Positions 1 to 11,785 of a stretch of DNA of 64,000 nucleotides are shown one piece after another (within the stretch, counting starts at the first letter, position 1; every line of letters starts with the position of its first letter). Made by a program: the position numbers and the translations under genes. Below the pieces are notes generated by a model that saw only the letters and a program-made list of their open reading frames with translations, was not told the origin of the DNA and made no database searches. Origin of the DNA: Mytilisepta virgata (lineage: Eukaryota > Mollusca > Bivalvia > Mytilida > Mytilidae); the NCBI GenBank assembly GCA_028015205.1, contig CM051521.1:67812314-67876313 (forward strand), written 5' to 3'.

Positions 1-2292
1 TAGAGCTTGTGTGTTTCCCATAGTATTGATGGTAATCTGAGTTTTCTTACCATTGGCTCCAAGTTGACGCATTAGCTTCTCACTGCAAAAGGTTATGCTA
101 CTACCTGAGTCGAAGAAAGCATAAGTCTCGACACTCTGGGATTTATTGTTCAATTTAACTCGCACAGGGATTATCGCCATAGCACAAGTAACATCGCCAG
201 CCCCTTTATCACTACTAGTAGAGCTATTAACCACTGGCTGTGTGCATTCATGATTTGCGGAATTTTGATGATCATCATTTTTACTAAATGAATCTTGCTG
301 TGACGATGACGGTTTATTTGATTGATTGTCATTATGAAGAATAGTTGGATGTAGTCGCCCACAGATTGAGCATTTGAGTCTTCTATTACACTTGTTACTC
401 ATATGGCCCTTTCTCAAACATCCAAAGCAATGTCCTTTACCTTTCAAGTGAGTGATTCGGTCTTCCCGTGGACGAACAATAAGTCGTTTACAATTGTCTA
501 ATTCATGTGCGCCGTTACAGTAAGAACAGTGTATTTCAGTACTAGTATTCTTTGCCGCATCACAGACGTTTGAAACTCTTTGTCCATGCTGTCGTTGATT
601 TGTGCTACGAGAATTCGAATAATTCATGGCGATGTTGCCATAGGTCGGATCTGTTGCCTTTTTCGCTTCCGTTTTTACAAAGTTCACAAAGTCATTAAAC
701 TTTACTGTTTTGTGCAATTCCTTTACACGATATACAACATTTCTCCATCGATCGTGCATATGAAAGAGCAATTTTGACATCAGACGTTTAATATTTTCAG
801 AGTACTCTAAAACACTTCCGGCTTCCATACTCTCTGTTCCGTATTGGCATTCAACCAAAAACAACGCAAATTCGTCCAACGATTTAATATCTCCTGGTTT
901 AATACTTGGCCAATCCAAAGCCTTTTTAATAAAGGCCGACGCCATCACGTCTGTATCCCCATATCGCTCTTCAAGATGACGCATTGATGCCTGATATGCT
1001 CTATTACCTGGCAAGTGACTGTAACTGGATACTACCTTATGGGCTTCTCCATATGTTAGCTGCTCAAGATAGTTCATCTTTTCATCGTCATGTTCACAGT
1101 TCATAACGACCTTAGCTTCAAATTGTCTGAGAAACTTCCTATATTCCAGAGGATTTCCACTAAATTTCCTTATTTCAGGTGTCGGTTTTCTCAAATGCTG
1201 CACCATACTTTGAAAAGCTGTTTCTACACTACTGTTAGAATTTATAGCCAAATTTTGAATCGGCGCAGATGTTATATCGTCACTTTAGGTTGGTCCGTAT
1301 GGTGGTAGATGTACATGAACACTCTGTTTTGGAACTGTAGAAGTGTTTTCGGTCGTCCCGACAGGTGGCAGCTCCATAAAATCCAATTTACCAGTGTCCT
1401 TTACTTTGGCCGCTTTCTCCTTCACCGGTTGAAATGCTTTTACCACAGGGTTCAAAGCCGTTGACTCGACAGTCGGCTGCACTTTGCCCTGCGAAGGTTT
1501 CGGTATGGATTCTATGGTTTCAAGTTTTACTTTCGGGATTTCAACGCCGTCAATTTCACCTCTTTCGAACTTGTCGTATATCATTGCTTTTGCATCAGCT
1601 ACACCTATTTCGGTTTGCATTTGCAGTTCATCTTCATCTAACAGTAATGCTGTTTTCGCCATTTCAAGTTCTCGCTTCCGTTTCATTGCTTGTCTTTTTG
1701 CCTCTAGCTCGATCCTTTTTTCCTCAACTTCTAGTCGTTTTGAAGATACTGATGAGCTGCCCGCGCTTCTAACTGATCTGCCTTTAGCACCTTCCTGCCT
1801 TTGGACAGGATTTGAATTAAGATTTTGTTGTATTTCAAATTTACAGTTCATTAGAAAGGTATCTCTAGGAGTATGAATCTGCATGTACTCTTCCTGTTCT
1901 TGCTCATGTAATCTACTAAAATTAGTTTCATGCCTGATAAGAAATTGTTCATAATCCTGCATCCAATTACCATAGCGCACTCGTATTGCCTCGTGAGGTT
2001 CGTTGTCGGATATCATTCTGATTATTTTTTCACTTAGCACTTTCAATCCATTAAAACACTGAGCTATTTGTTTTTCGCTAAATTCTTTTCCCTTGTCCGT
2101 ATACTTTCTCGGCCTTATCCCGCCTACCGCCTCAAGGGTTTTCTGTTCTTCCGTTTTATCTGTCATTTCTGTTTTGACGTTCTCATCCATAATTGTTTCG
2201 GAACTTATTTGTTGTCCAATTATTTTTGTGTCCACACTTTTCAAAGTCAGATCTGAATCTATAATGGTGTCGACTTCTTCTGGCGTGCTCAT
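1..2292 (-). pseudogene. BEL/Pao retrotransposon gag-protease (partial, one in-frame stop)
   Basis: Structural polyprotein and aspartic protease of a BEL/Pao LTR retrotransposon, reading leftward and cut by the window edge. I chose the Met at 2290-2292 (begins MSTPEEV) over an upstream Met at 2356-2358 because the extra 22 residues look like leader sequence. From there 764 codons are open except for one TAA at 1285-1287 (codon 336). Before the stop there is a charged, coiled-coil-rich Gag N-terminus with a KRLEVEEKRIELEAKR heptad region. After it come a Gag-like helical region, then three zinc motifs (CX2CX3HX4C near 498-534, CX2CX4HX4C near 382-426, and CX2CX3HX4H near 325-370), a trio typical of BEL/Pao. 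The protease active site DSGSS is at about 97-111. Reverse transcriptase and integrase would lie outside the window. Confidence 0.88.
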
Positions 2293-2879
2293 ATTCGTCA
2301 AATAAGTCAATGAATATATCCCGCTAATATCAGTCAAAATGAATATAACACAATTCACACATCAAGTTTATTCCAAAAATATTCCAAGTTACTGGATCCA
2401 AAGTATAAACAGATGAGATGAGATTGACTACAAAGAAAATGCAATCATCATGAGATTTGTACCAATTACAAAGTTCAAAACATTCACAAAGTATAAACAT
2501 AGGTGTGAAAATATAGAAAACAGTCATTGTAACATCTAGGATTTACACAAGTAATGAATAAAGTTCATATTTCGAAACTAAACAATTATCAGATTGGCAA
2601 TATTTGTCATTGTCTCAAGTTCATATTAACAGCATTGAAATAGCTAAATTTACTTTCATATTATCACAAAATTCATAGAAGATATGTAGAAATTAACGTA
2701 CCTTATTTGTTAGACTCTGATATTTCTATATTATCAAATTAAAGGGCTCAAAAATTGTCGTGACCCATTCTCAGTTTTCAGGGGAATATTAAATGCAGGG
2801 GAAAGTAACGGATAATACTAAGGTAAGTTTCAACAAAAATCAATAAATTCGCAAAACGAAATTTGTTACAATTCTAAAC
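2293..2879. other. BEL/Pao leader and possible LTR (boundaries not found)
   Basis: AT-rich DNA between the BEL/Pao Gag start and the first LINE A piece. By position it should contain the untranslated leader and perhaps the 5' LTR of the minus-strand element. I could not find a convincing LTR end next to a primer-binding site, and no second copy exists in the window for comparison. No coding sequence is recognised. Confidence 0.35.
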
Positions 2880-3391
2880 AGGAAATTGGCCTTTACACCA
2901 TAGTTTTAGTTATCGGTGGTAATGATTCTGACAAACGCATGAATGAAAGAGAGTTTGAAGAAGGCTACTGTATGATGTTACAGACAATCAGGTCAATACA
3001 CCCAGAAATAAACATCGTTCTCTCCGAAGTTTGCCCAAGAAGAAGTATAAACGTCGATGATGTAAATGGTATAATATTTAATATCTCCGAAAAACTGCAT
3101 CTAAAACTTATCAAACAAGCAGATTATTTTAGTTCAAGAAACGGTGAGATAATTAGTTCATATTACCATCGTGATGGAATTCATCTAAATAATCAAGGAA
3201 CAATTCAACTATTGCGGAACATTAACAAAGTTGTGAATATTTTTTCTCATGACAAATCTTTTTCAAATACAAAAAGTTACAGACATATGAATGGACATTC
3301 CGCAAGAGTTCAAAAGAGGGTAAAGCAATTTAATGGCCACTGTTTTAATTGTGGTTTCTATGGCCATCATTACAATGATTGTTATTCTTAG
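2880..3391 (+). pseudogene. LINE A piece 1: ORF1 with SGNH esterase-like and zinc-knuckle motifs
   Basis: C-terminal part of a LINE ORF1 protein of the esterase-containing kind found in CR1/L2-type elements. The open frame enters from about 2880 and the GGND block of SGNH hydrolases is at 2915-2926, upstream of the first Met at 2939. The paired catalytic block reads DGIH near 3173-3184. A zinc knuckle CX2CX4HX4C (CFNCGFYGHHYNDC) closes the protein at about 3343-3385, just before the stop. The N-terminus is missing. It precedes endonuclease remnants in the order expected of an intact element. Family assignment rests on motif order, not a search. Confidence 0.72.
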
Positions 3392-4003
3392 TAGGGGGAA
3401 ATTGATGCATTGCAGTCTAAGCAAATTCCTTCTCCTTCAAAAGATGATTCATTTCAATTTCAAACTTCTTTTGTCATTCTTCAAAATCTATGCTATGACT
3501 GCAATTCATTAGATTGTATTTGTACTGGAATACACAGTTCTTATTTTCTGAATTCAAACATAAAATCTAGAGGTAGAATTACCAAAATCTAAACCTTTCT
3601 TGATATGTATTGTTTATCGACCTCCATGTTCTCTTCAGTCTTGGATTGATATTTTTGAGAATATTTGAAAATGCCCTATCTAGAAATAGAGAAGTGATCA
3701 TTACCCAGTTTGTTTAAATAGAAAAATTAACCAAAAGGTGAAAAGAAATATTCATATTGAGATTAAATATAGATGCTTTAACAAATTGAATGAGGATGCT
3801 TTTGTCACTGATTTAATGAACCGCCCTTTTAATATTATTGAATTGGAAAATGATGTTAGTAAAGTCACGGATAAATGGTATGAATTGTTTCTTAAAATTA
3901 TTGATTCTTATGCCCCCATAAGAATCAAACGGGTGAAGTCATTTAAACAGTCAGAATGGTTTAATGATGATATTCGAGATACTATTTATATAAATTTCTT
4001 TTC
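3392..4003 (+). pseudogene. LINE A piece 1: degenerate AP-type endonuclease
   Basis: Remnant of the apurinic-type endonuclease of LINE ORF2. A short YRPP motif is readable near 3618-3629 and the terminal catalytic motif SDHYPV at 3693-3710. The two are much closer together than in an intact enzyme, so an internal deletion of most of the domain is evident near 3640-3690. The frame then continues through the linker before the reverse transcriptase (open from 3738), ending in FNDDIRDTI close to 4003. Homology resumes at about 7380 with DNYKLWKNKA, so the sequence between is an insertion. Confidence 0.65.
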
Positions 4004-6369
4004 GGTACATGGCTAAACCTGTAGAGCAGTGTTCAGTGTTACGGGCGGGTAGTTTCTACTCAAGACAGTTACCAAAGGCGGGAATAGAATTTATTCGAGA
4101 GTTTGCATTTGTTCAGTACACAGCTCGTAATTTGCTCTTCAAAATCATGAAGTTTCAGTTTAATTTTTTTTGCCAAACGATGATGTTAGGCTTTCGCGGT
4201 GCTTGGTGAATTTCTTCAACATGATGGTAGATGAAACGCTTAATCAGCTAGAGTGATTACAGAATTTTCTCACGAGAATCAACATGATAGGTTCTGTATG
4301 GGTTGCCGGGCAAAAATGTCCAAGTATAGATTCGTAAGATAAGTAATCTTTATTAAAAAAAAAGAAATAAAGAAAATAGAAATACTTTTCATTCATGTCA
4401 TATATTGATAATATTACCTGTCAGGTCTACTCGACTCACATTTTTTAAAATGATTTTCAAATCATGAATAAGAATAAAATGTATCACAAAATACCGAAAT
4501 AAATTTGATGCACTTTAGAAGTTACACCTGTCAAGATTTATGATAACATGGCAACTAAGGATAATTGCAGTTTAGTAATTTTATCGGCAACATAGTACAG
4601 ATAATTTTGTACAATTAATTTATGAACTGCGAAGATTTGAAACTTTTCAAAGCAAAATATAGTTTATAATGCGCATTGAACACAATCTAAATAAATTCAC
4701 TATTATTGTCATTCATAAAAAAAAAGTTTTACATGTGATTATTTATTTCAACCAGGGTGAATTTCTACATGTGACGGTAGCTGAATGATGAATTGGACGA
4801 CAAAGCTAAGCACAAGCAGGCACTTCTGTATGAACGTAGATATGTAAAGAATATTAAGATAAGTATTTTGTATTGTTAAAATATTATTGATTTAGAAACT
4901 GAAATGAAAATAAGCAACATTACACAATACAAAACTGAATTAATATAGATACATGTAGTTATGAGATAAATTTGTCCAGTAATGAAGTCAGCAGCATGTC
5001 TTAATTTAGGCAATTTTCGATCTTACAGTGTTACATATTAAATTCAAACATACGAGATTAACGTCTTTTTCAAACAGACCTTTAGTTGATCATTGACAAC
5101 ATTTGTTTTGGCTTGTTTACTTGCGACTGTGAAGCGCTGATAATACTAAATTGATCTTTAAAAAAAAAAAAAAAGAAAACGCACTGCAATGTGTGAATGT
5201 GATCAAACTCTTCAGTTTTTCACGGCGTGCTATTTTGCTATATGTAGTATTAATATAAAGCAAGATAAATGTCTTTGGTTTGACAATTCATTAAAATTGT
5301 CTTCAGTACTTTTACATGAAAGTATCGAAAACCTTAATCGACAGAGACTGATTCTGTTAATTGAAATATTGCCACAAGTAGTAAAAGCAAACATAGCTGC
5401 TTACTTTTGTGTGTATACTTGTACAATGTTATATTTGAATTTTATATTTTCTAATAGACCAGTAATATCGGTTAAATATTAGAATCGTACACTTTACTAG
5501 AAATGAATAAATAAAAGGGTAAATAATTAAATCTGAATAAGTAAAGAAAACGAATGAGTATTTAAATTTCCCGATATCATTTAAATTGAGAACATTTTTG
5601 GAGAGAATTTATTAAATATATCTATGCTAGCAGATTCAAGTCTTGATTTAGAAAGGGAGTTTTTAATTTAATAAAACAAGTGATCGGTATAGTATCAAAC
5701 TGTCGGCAAGTGTTGATGAAAAACATGGCACATCATTATAAAAAAGAAAGAAAAAAGATGATGATAGTGATAAGAATGATCACATGAAAATTGGGTAAAA
5801 GCGGACCTGGACGCTCACTGTTAAAGTATGATAATTTCCTTTCAGCAGACTAGGCAACTATTTATAAGTAATTAGATTTTAAACTTAGCTGGAAAAAAAG
5901 CCAACTTAGCCGCTAATATAGAAATCAAGTTGCATTAATATGAAAAAAAGGTTTTAAGTGGATTTAACCACTATTCGTGTGAAAACGTGAAAATTCGACA
6001 GAAAATGGACTTGGTCGATATTGCTAAGTAAATCAGGTCAAAAGCTGATATTGTGAGATTGGATTGAAAGCGCTGTTATTTGATAAATTGAAGGCGAATC
6101 TGGTGCTTTTGATATAGATAACACCCGTGTAGATTAAGTGTTAACAAATTTAACAATCCATTGTTCAAGAGATTACAGGGCATTACAATGTATTTTTTAA
6201 CGACAAAAATTGACATTGTCATTCATGTTTTGTTAAACGTGTGATTCGACTATACTACTAGCAGCTTTTTTATTTGAAACAAGTAAACGTTTTGTTTGAT
6301 TCTTGTAATTTTTTCCAATCGTGCAATTGTAAACAGGTAATCTTTGGGGGTTCCATCAGATAGGAAGCA
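4004..6369. other. Insertion in LINE A, part 1: AT-rich, no gene recognised
   Basis: First part of a 3.4-kb block separating two colinear LINE pieces. No protein family, terminal inverted repeat or LTR was found. A 97-codon open frame at 5189-5482 has no recognisable features. Degenerate relatives of the minisatellite unit that follows appear at about 5800-5820 and 5995-6070. The exact insertion boundary and target duplication could not be fixed because the LINE reading frame is itself decayed here. Confidence 0.5.
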
Positions 6370-7030
6370 GACCTGGCCGCTATTTCTATTAAATATATAG
6401 GCTACAAGTAGTTTACCGCTATTGGTATGAAATCAGATTGAAAGCGGACCTGGCCGCTATTGGTATGAAATCAGATTGAAAGCGGACCTGGCCGCTATTG
6501 GTATGCAAATCAGATTGAAAGCGGACCTGGCCGCTATTGGTATGAAAATCAAATTGAAAGCGGACCAGGCCGCTATTGGCATGCAAATCAGATTGAAAGT
6601 GGACCTGGCCGCTATTATTGAAAGCGGACCTTGCTGCTATTGGTATGAAATAAAGATTGAAAGCTGACCTGGCCGCTATTGGTATATGTAAATCAGATTG
6701 AAAGCGGACCTGGCCGCTATTGGTATGCAAATCAGATTGAAAGCGGACCTGGCCGCTATTGGTATGGAAATCAAATTGACAGCTGATATTGTGACATCTG
6801 ATTGAAAGCGGACCTGGCCGCTATTGATACATGTATAAAACCAGATTGTAAGTGGACCTTGTGTTATTGATATAAAATCAGATTGAAAGCGTACCTGACA
6901 ATTGTTTATATTAAAATTAGACTGAAAGTATACTTTGCCGCTGTTGGTACGAAATCAGATTTAAAGCGGACCTGGCCGCTATTGATATGAAATCACATTG
7001 AAAGCGGACCTGGCTGCTTTTGAATTGAAA
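6370..7030. repeat. 37-bp minisatellite, about 17 units
   Basis: Tandem array with consensus containing GCGGACCTGGCCGCTATTGG followed by TATGAAATCAGATTGAAA. Central units (6420-6780) are nearly identical and 36-40 bp long; the flanks decay. It is noticeably GC-richer than its surroundings because of the GACCTGGCCGC core, which contains the palindrome TGGCC. Open frames run through it on both strands only because the unit lacks stops in some frames; they are not genes. Confidence 0.93.
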
Positions 7031-7379
7031 ATCTAACTAAAAACATAAATTGTCCTGATATGATAAATATTCCGTCTTACAGCAGAGAAAATGCTAGTTA
7101 TTTATTTATAAGAAAATAGGTTACTTTTTAACAGTTACTTTCAACAGGCTTAAAAAAAATGTTTTCAATATCGAGAGACACAGTTGACATGGATGCATGT
7201 ACAGTCTTCAAATTAATCTGCGTTTCTTTTTAGCTTTTGCCAATCTTTCTCCTTTTGTCTCGACTGGACAATGTTAGCTCGCCATACCAACGGAAATTGT
7301 CTTGTATAATTACTCCAGTATAGAAAAGAAATGCTTTATGTTCGGTTAAAAAAGAACATAAAGAATAAATAATTACCAT
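7031..7379. other. Insertion in LINE A, part 2: no feature recognised
   Basis: AT-rich tail of the insertion between LINE A pieces 1 and 2. I see no coding sequence, no terminal repeat matching the sequence near 4004, and no clear target-site duplication. Confidence 0.4.
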
Positions 7380-7966
7380 TCGAATAAAGATTGAGATAAT
7401 TATAAATTATGGAAAAATAAAGCATCCTTATTAATCAATAAAGCAAAGCAAGAGTACTTCCAAAATGCTATTTGCAGTTCTAAAAATAGCAAAGAACTCT
7501 GGACACAAATCAAAGAGCTAAATCCAAAAAGGAGAAAAAATTTCCTCCAAAGATGGAATATGAAAATCAATCTTTTTGTGAACCTCAATATATTGTGAAT
7601 GTCTTGAATTCTCATTTTTCATCAATTGCAGACAAATTAGTTGGAAACAATACCTCTGATTTTGAATGCACTTTGTTGTAAAACTTTACATCCAAAAAAT
7701 TAAACGGTTGTGCAGATTTTGAATTGAACTTTATATTTGTTAATGAAGTATATAGACAGTTGAAAAACTTGGACTTGAATAAGTCAGTGGATTTAGATGG
7801 AATCGGTCCAAGAATTTTAAAATTGAGTGCAGAAGTAATATCTCCTTCGATCACTTTTCTCATTAACAATATTATATCGTCTGGTGTTTTCCTAATCAAT
7901 TAAAGTTCACAAGAGTAACCACTTTGCATAAAGGGGAGTCAACAGAAATTCCTTCTTATTACTGTC
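7380..7966 (+). pseudogene. LINE A piece 2: start of reverse transcriptase
   Basis: Continues the LINE A reading frame: DNYKLWKNKA at about 7400, then NKAKQEYF and SKELWTQIKEL, a frameshift near 7545, then VLNSHFSSIADKL and the fingers region with SVDLDGIGPRILK. The frame reaches the motif for PSYYR (NYRP in many LINEs) and is cut inside that codon by the LTR at 7967. Stops at about 7678 and elsewhere show that the copy is dead. The interrupted motif resumes at 16864, which fixes the insertion point of the gypsy element. Confidence 0.8.
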
Positions 7967-8577
7967 TGTTGTGCAAATATAGCAAAATGTATATAGTTTT
8001 CATTCGAAACGTTATCATTCTTCAGTATAAACCTTTTTGTAGTTCCCGCAATAATTTGTCCGCGAGTTTGTTGCACCTTCTTTACGTAAACAATGTTTGG
8101 TATATGTTTTGCGTATGAATTTCCTTAGTTACATTATGATTTACCTTCCCATTGTTTTGTACAAGCTTTGTAATGTTCACATATTCTCTTATTTAGCATA
8201 TTTTCATTATATATTTCAGTCATTTAATCGTAATCTGTTTGTTTTGAACTTTCGCTCCATACCGGAAGTCGGGATTTATTTGTTTATGTAGTGATTTCGT
8301 AATCGTAGTATTGATCAGTTATGAACTATTTGGGCACTTCGAATCTTGGACCTTTTCTAAAATAGACGTTTCTACAAGTTTATAGGTAATTTGCACACAC
8401 ACACACACTGTTCATTTGATTTGTATTTTGCATTCTAAGATAATTTATTGAATTTATTGATACTTTGCTTCACCTTTGGACAAATAATAAATAATTGCAT
8501 TGTTTTAACCATTCTTATTACTTTCAACAGTAAAGTTATTGCCACATATTTTTAGTCTCAACCGCTCGGACACAACA
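7967..8577 (+). repeat. Ty3/gypsy 5' LTR
   Basis: 611-bp LTR starting TGTTGTGC and ending CACAACA, with a (CA)n tract near 8394-8410. It matches 16255-16863 with about ten substitutions and a few small indels counted by eye, roughly 98% identity. A short ORF begins upstream in LINE sequence and runs into it; that is chance. Confidence 0.95.
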
Positions 8578-8579
8578 AT

Positions 8580-8594
8580 TGGTGGCAGCGGTGG
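8580..8594 (+). other. Primer-binding site, tRNA-Leu type
   Basis: TGGTGGCAGCGGTGG starts two bases after the 5' LTR. Its complement is CCACCGCTGCCACCA, which is the 3' end (with CCA) of common animal tRNA-Leu(AAG). The match stops after 15 bases. tRNA-Leu priming is known for some Ty3/gypsy elements. Confidence 0.75.
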
Positions 8595-9285
8595 AAATTT
8601 AATAAAAAAATACATAAATAACCAAACAAACAATTATAGACACTAAAAATAAATGAATAAATAAATTAAAATAAATTTATTGATACTCAAAGTGCAAATT
8701 GAAACACAAAGAGTGTACATTTTTTTCCACAGTGATATATAGAAACACAAAAGTTGCTGATACTTAAAGTGTTTATTATAAAAAATAAAAATAAATAAAT
8801 AAATAAATTGAAACACAAAAGTTGCTGAAACTTAAAAGTGTTTATTAAAGAAAAAATAGTTGAATACAGAGAGTTACTGAAACTTGAAGTATATTTTCAA
8901 AGCCCAACGAAGCTTGAAAGTTATTGAAACTTAAGAGCTGTGATTATTCATACATAATAATATTTTTTCTAACAAGTAAAGAACTAAACACTCAAAAGGT
9001 TATTGAAACTTAGAGTGTAAAGTATAAATAAAATTTTATTTGTTGAAAAATCCTTAGAATATATATATAAAAAATTTAAAAAAATAGACGCAGATTTTTT
9101 TTTTTGTGTTTGTTTGTTTAGATTATACAAAAAGTTGTTGAAATTTAGTGTGTTGTACTTAAAATTGTTTACATAAACAGTAAAAATTGAAGGGTTGTAT
9201 CCGTATATTATCATAAGAGATATTGAAAAATCTAGGCAATTGAAATACTTAGGATATATAAACCTAGCTATTGCCCAAAGTGAGC
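8595..9285 (+). other. Gypsy leader, A-rich
   Basis: About 690 bp of A-rich untranslated sequence between the primer-binding site and Gag. A phrase resembling TGAAACTTAAAGTGT recurs roughly every 60-120 bp from 8690 to 9015, giving a loose tandem structure. No coding sequence is recognised. Confidence 0.6.
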
Positions 9286-11110
9286 ATGTTTTTACGGAAT
9301 AGAGAACTACCATTGCCAATATTTTCTAGTGGTGGGGGAAATTCCAACACGGTTTCAAATACTGGTAGTGTGTTACCAAATATGCCAAGTTTACATGGTT
9401 CTATAAGTCAACCTACCTTGCCTGCTTTAATAAGTAATGATTTATTAAACATACCTGGGAGGTCAATGATAAGTGAGAGTGCACTGAGCACAAATACCCC
9501 ATTTCAGAGTACACAGAGTACATTTAACTCATCTCACAGTGCACTGAGCACTCATATCCCATCACAGAGTGCACTGAGCACATTTATTCAATCCAATAGT
9601 TCTCCGAGCACATACTTTCAAACTCAAAGTCCATCGAGCATAAATGTTCCAGTACAGAGTGCACTGAGCACATATGTACAACATCAGAGTGCACCGAGCA
9701 CATATATTCAAACACAAGGTGCACCGAGCACATGTATTTCTTTACAAGGTGCACTGAGCACAAGTCCTTATACCCAAAATGCACTGAGCATAGGTCCCTA
9801 TACCCAAAGTGCACAGAGCACATGTCAATACCAGAGTGCACCGAGCACATTCGTTCAAAACAGGAGTGCATCAAACACTCATGCAAAAGTACAAGGTGTA
9901 CCAAGCACATGGTCTTTTTCCACGGGAGGAATAAGCACACCTTATGCCTCTATTCAGACTAATGACCAGACAATGACAGTCAATATACCAAGAATGACAT
10001 CATTCAGTGACACCAGCTTTAACAGACCAATCAGCCATAGCAACAGTATTGATCAACAAGAAGTAATCAAGTTGAGGGAGAAAATAAGGAAATTAAAAAT
10101 GAAAGAGATTATTACAGACAGCAAAATATTCAACCAGAATATACAAGACAGCAAAATTTTCAACCAGAGTATACCAGACAGCCAAACAACCAAATGAGAT
10201 ACAGAACAGACTCCACCTCAAGCATGCAAGATGGTTATCACTCAAGACTACCATTCTACAATGGAAGAAGTGACTGGAGCACATTTCAGATGCAATTCGA
10301 AATAATTGCTGAAAGAAATAATTGGGACCCAAGACGTCAAGCAGAGGAAATATTACTGATCCTTAAAGATGAAGCTGCAAAATTTGCATCTGAGCTACCG
10401 TATGACACAAGGAGCTCATATCGACTTTTATCCAAAGATATGGACAGAAGATTTGGAGATAACAATCTGCCCGAAACATACAGAAAAGAGTTAAAAGAAA
10501 AAATTACAAGGAGTCAATCAATGAATATGCTGCTCGCATTCAGACAATGGTCAGGAAGGCATATCCAGGCATGGATAACCAACTATTTAACAATATATCA
10601 ATTGAACACATGTTAAATGGATTAAATGACCAAAGTATTGCCTATGATGTATTGACAAAAAGACCTAAAACTATGGAGGAAACAATCAACCTTGTAGCAT
10701 GGCACACTACATGCAAAAATGGAATGAGAAGCAAAACTCAAATAAGGCAAATTGAAATTAAAGAAGAAGAAACGTCTTTTGATGTTGATCAGTGTGATGA
10801 CGTAGATGTGAGACGAGTTGGTGGTAAACGATTTGTTACAGAGGAGCGTCTTAATCAGTTTGGTAGAGAGATAAAAGAAAGTATCACAACTGAAGTAACA
10901 AATTCTGTTGAAAACATAATGAACACAAGACTACAAACATCAAATAAATACCAGTCAATGAAGAATTTCAGCAGTCAGAATGTCAGATGGCAGAAAAGGG
11001 ACACAAAACAGAAGCAAACCAAATAAACATGCTATGCATGTAATGAAGAAGGACATTATGCAAGATCCTGTCCCAACCCAAAACAGACAAAAAGGACAGG
11101 CTTCAGACAG
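9286..11110 (+). pseudogene. gag: Gypsy Gag (three open segments)
   Basis: Structural protein. The first AUG is at 9286 (MFLRNREL); an in-frame UUG at 9271 is less likely. Residues 60-220 carry a striking repeat, SALST or SAPST followed by about six variable residues ending in Q. Around 10050-10190 the frame shifts by -1 into a region with RQQN and QPEY repeats. The Gag core follows (FYNGRSDWSTFQMQFE, 10254-10301), with another shift near 10510-10545. A TAA at 11024-11026 interrupts the frame just before the zinc knuckle CYACNEEGHYARSC (11030-11071). The order N-terminal repeat, capsid core, CCHC is normal for Gag; the breaks show decay or sequence error. Confidence 0.85.
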
Positions 11111-11203
11111 AAACCCGTTAAACTAAAACGGGCTGAGACTAACGGCCAAGAGTCAGATATAAACCAGACACATGAGGATCAAGTAGATAGGAACATTGAA
11201 TGT

Positions 11204-11785
11204 TTGTTTTTTGGCAAGGGGATTGAAAATCAAATGATGAACTCTGTCAGTAGTAATGAAAAGCAAGATTTTGTTGCTGAGCCTGTGCAAGAGGACCAAG
11301 GTCTTTCTTCACATGGTGATAGTGGTCAGGATACAGGTGCTGATAAAGATGTGATATTCAACACTAATGAGGAAATTGTGATTGATCGCATAACAGCAGC
11401 CAGTATTAAGGTACCAATGGAGGTCAGCAATCAGAAAGTAAAAGCTGTAATTGATACTGGGGAAGAAGTTACTGTTTTAAATGAAGATATCTTTTATCGC
11501 CTTTCAAAGACAAACAGATCAAAGTTGAAACCAGCACTGAAAAACCTAGTTGTTGCCGAAGCAGGGAAGCAAATGGGAACTAAAGGTATAGCAGCAGTGA
11601 CGTTAACACTTGGAGACTCAAAGTTTGTCTGGGATGTATATGTAGCACCAATTGGTGATGATTTATTGCTAGGCTGTGATGTCCTTGATGAAATGGATAT
11701 TACAGTAAACTCTAGAAAAGGAATCCAGCTGAATGGAAAATGGATTGAATGTGAAGTTAAACGCAAGTCACGATTGCAAGAGTAG
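11204..11785 (+). pseudogene. pro: Gypsy aspartic protease
   Basis: Retroviral-type protease domain in the same frame as the zinc knuckle, read continuously from about 11027. The active-site motif is at 11453-11461 in the context VIDTGEEVTVL. The usual residue after DTG is Ala or Ser; here it is Glu, which would be expected to impair the site unless this lineage tolerates it. The second hallmark, LLLGCDVL, is present near 11664-11690 (normally ILGxDFL). A frameshift near 11765 moves the reading into the pol frame, where RVVLDK and IPPSSEVIL continue the domain boundary. Confidence 0.85.

Noticed and set aside
1434..1876. Plus-strand open frames of 112 and 130 codons
   Set aside because: Antisense shadows of the BEL/Pao Gag; no domain features.
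2753..2772. Minus-strand TGGGTCACGACAATTTTTGA as BEL/Pao primer-binding site
   Set aside because: It does not show the T-arm complement expected of a tRNA 3' end, and no LTR end adjoins it.
5189..5482. 97-codon open frame
   Set aside because: No motif or repeat support; expected by chance in AT-rich DNA of this length.
6419..6730. Repetitive open frames on both strands
   Set aside because: Produced by the 37-bp minisatellite unit lacking stops; not genes.
9584..9962. Cys/His-rich open frames on both strands
   Set aside because: Shadows of the SALST repeat in Gag; the cysteines come from reading GTGCACTGAGCACA units in other frames.
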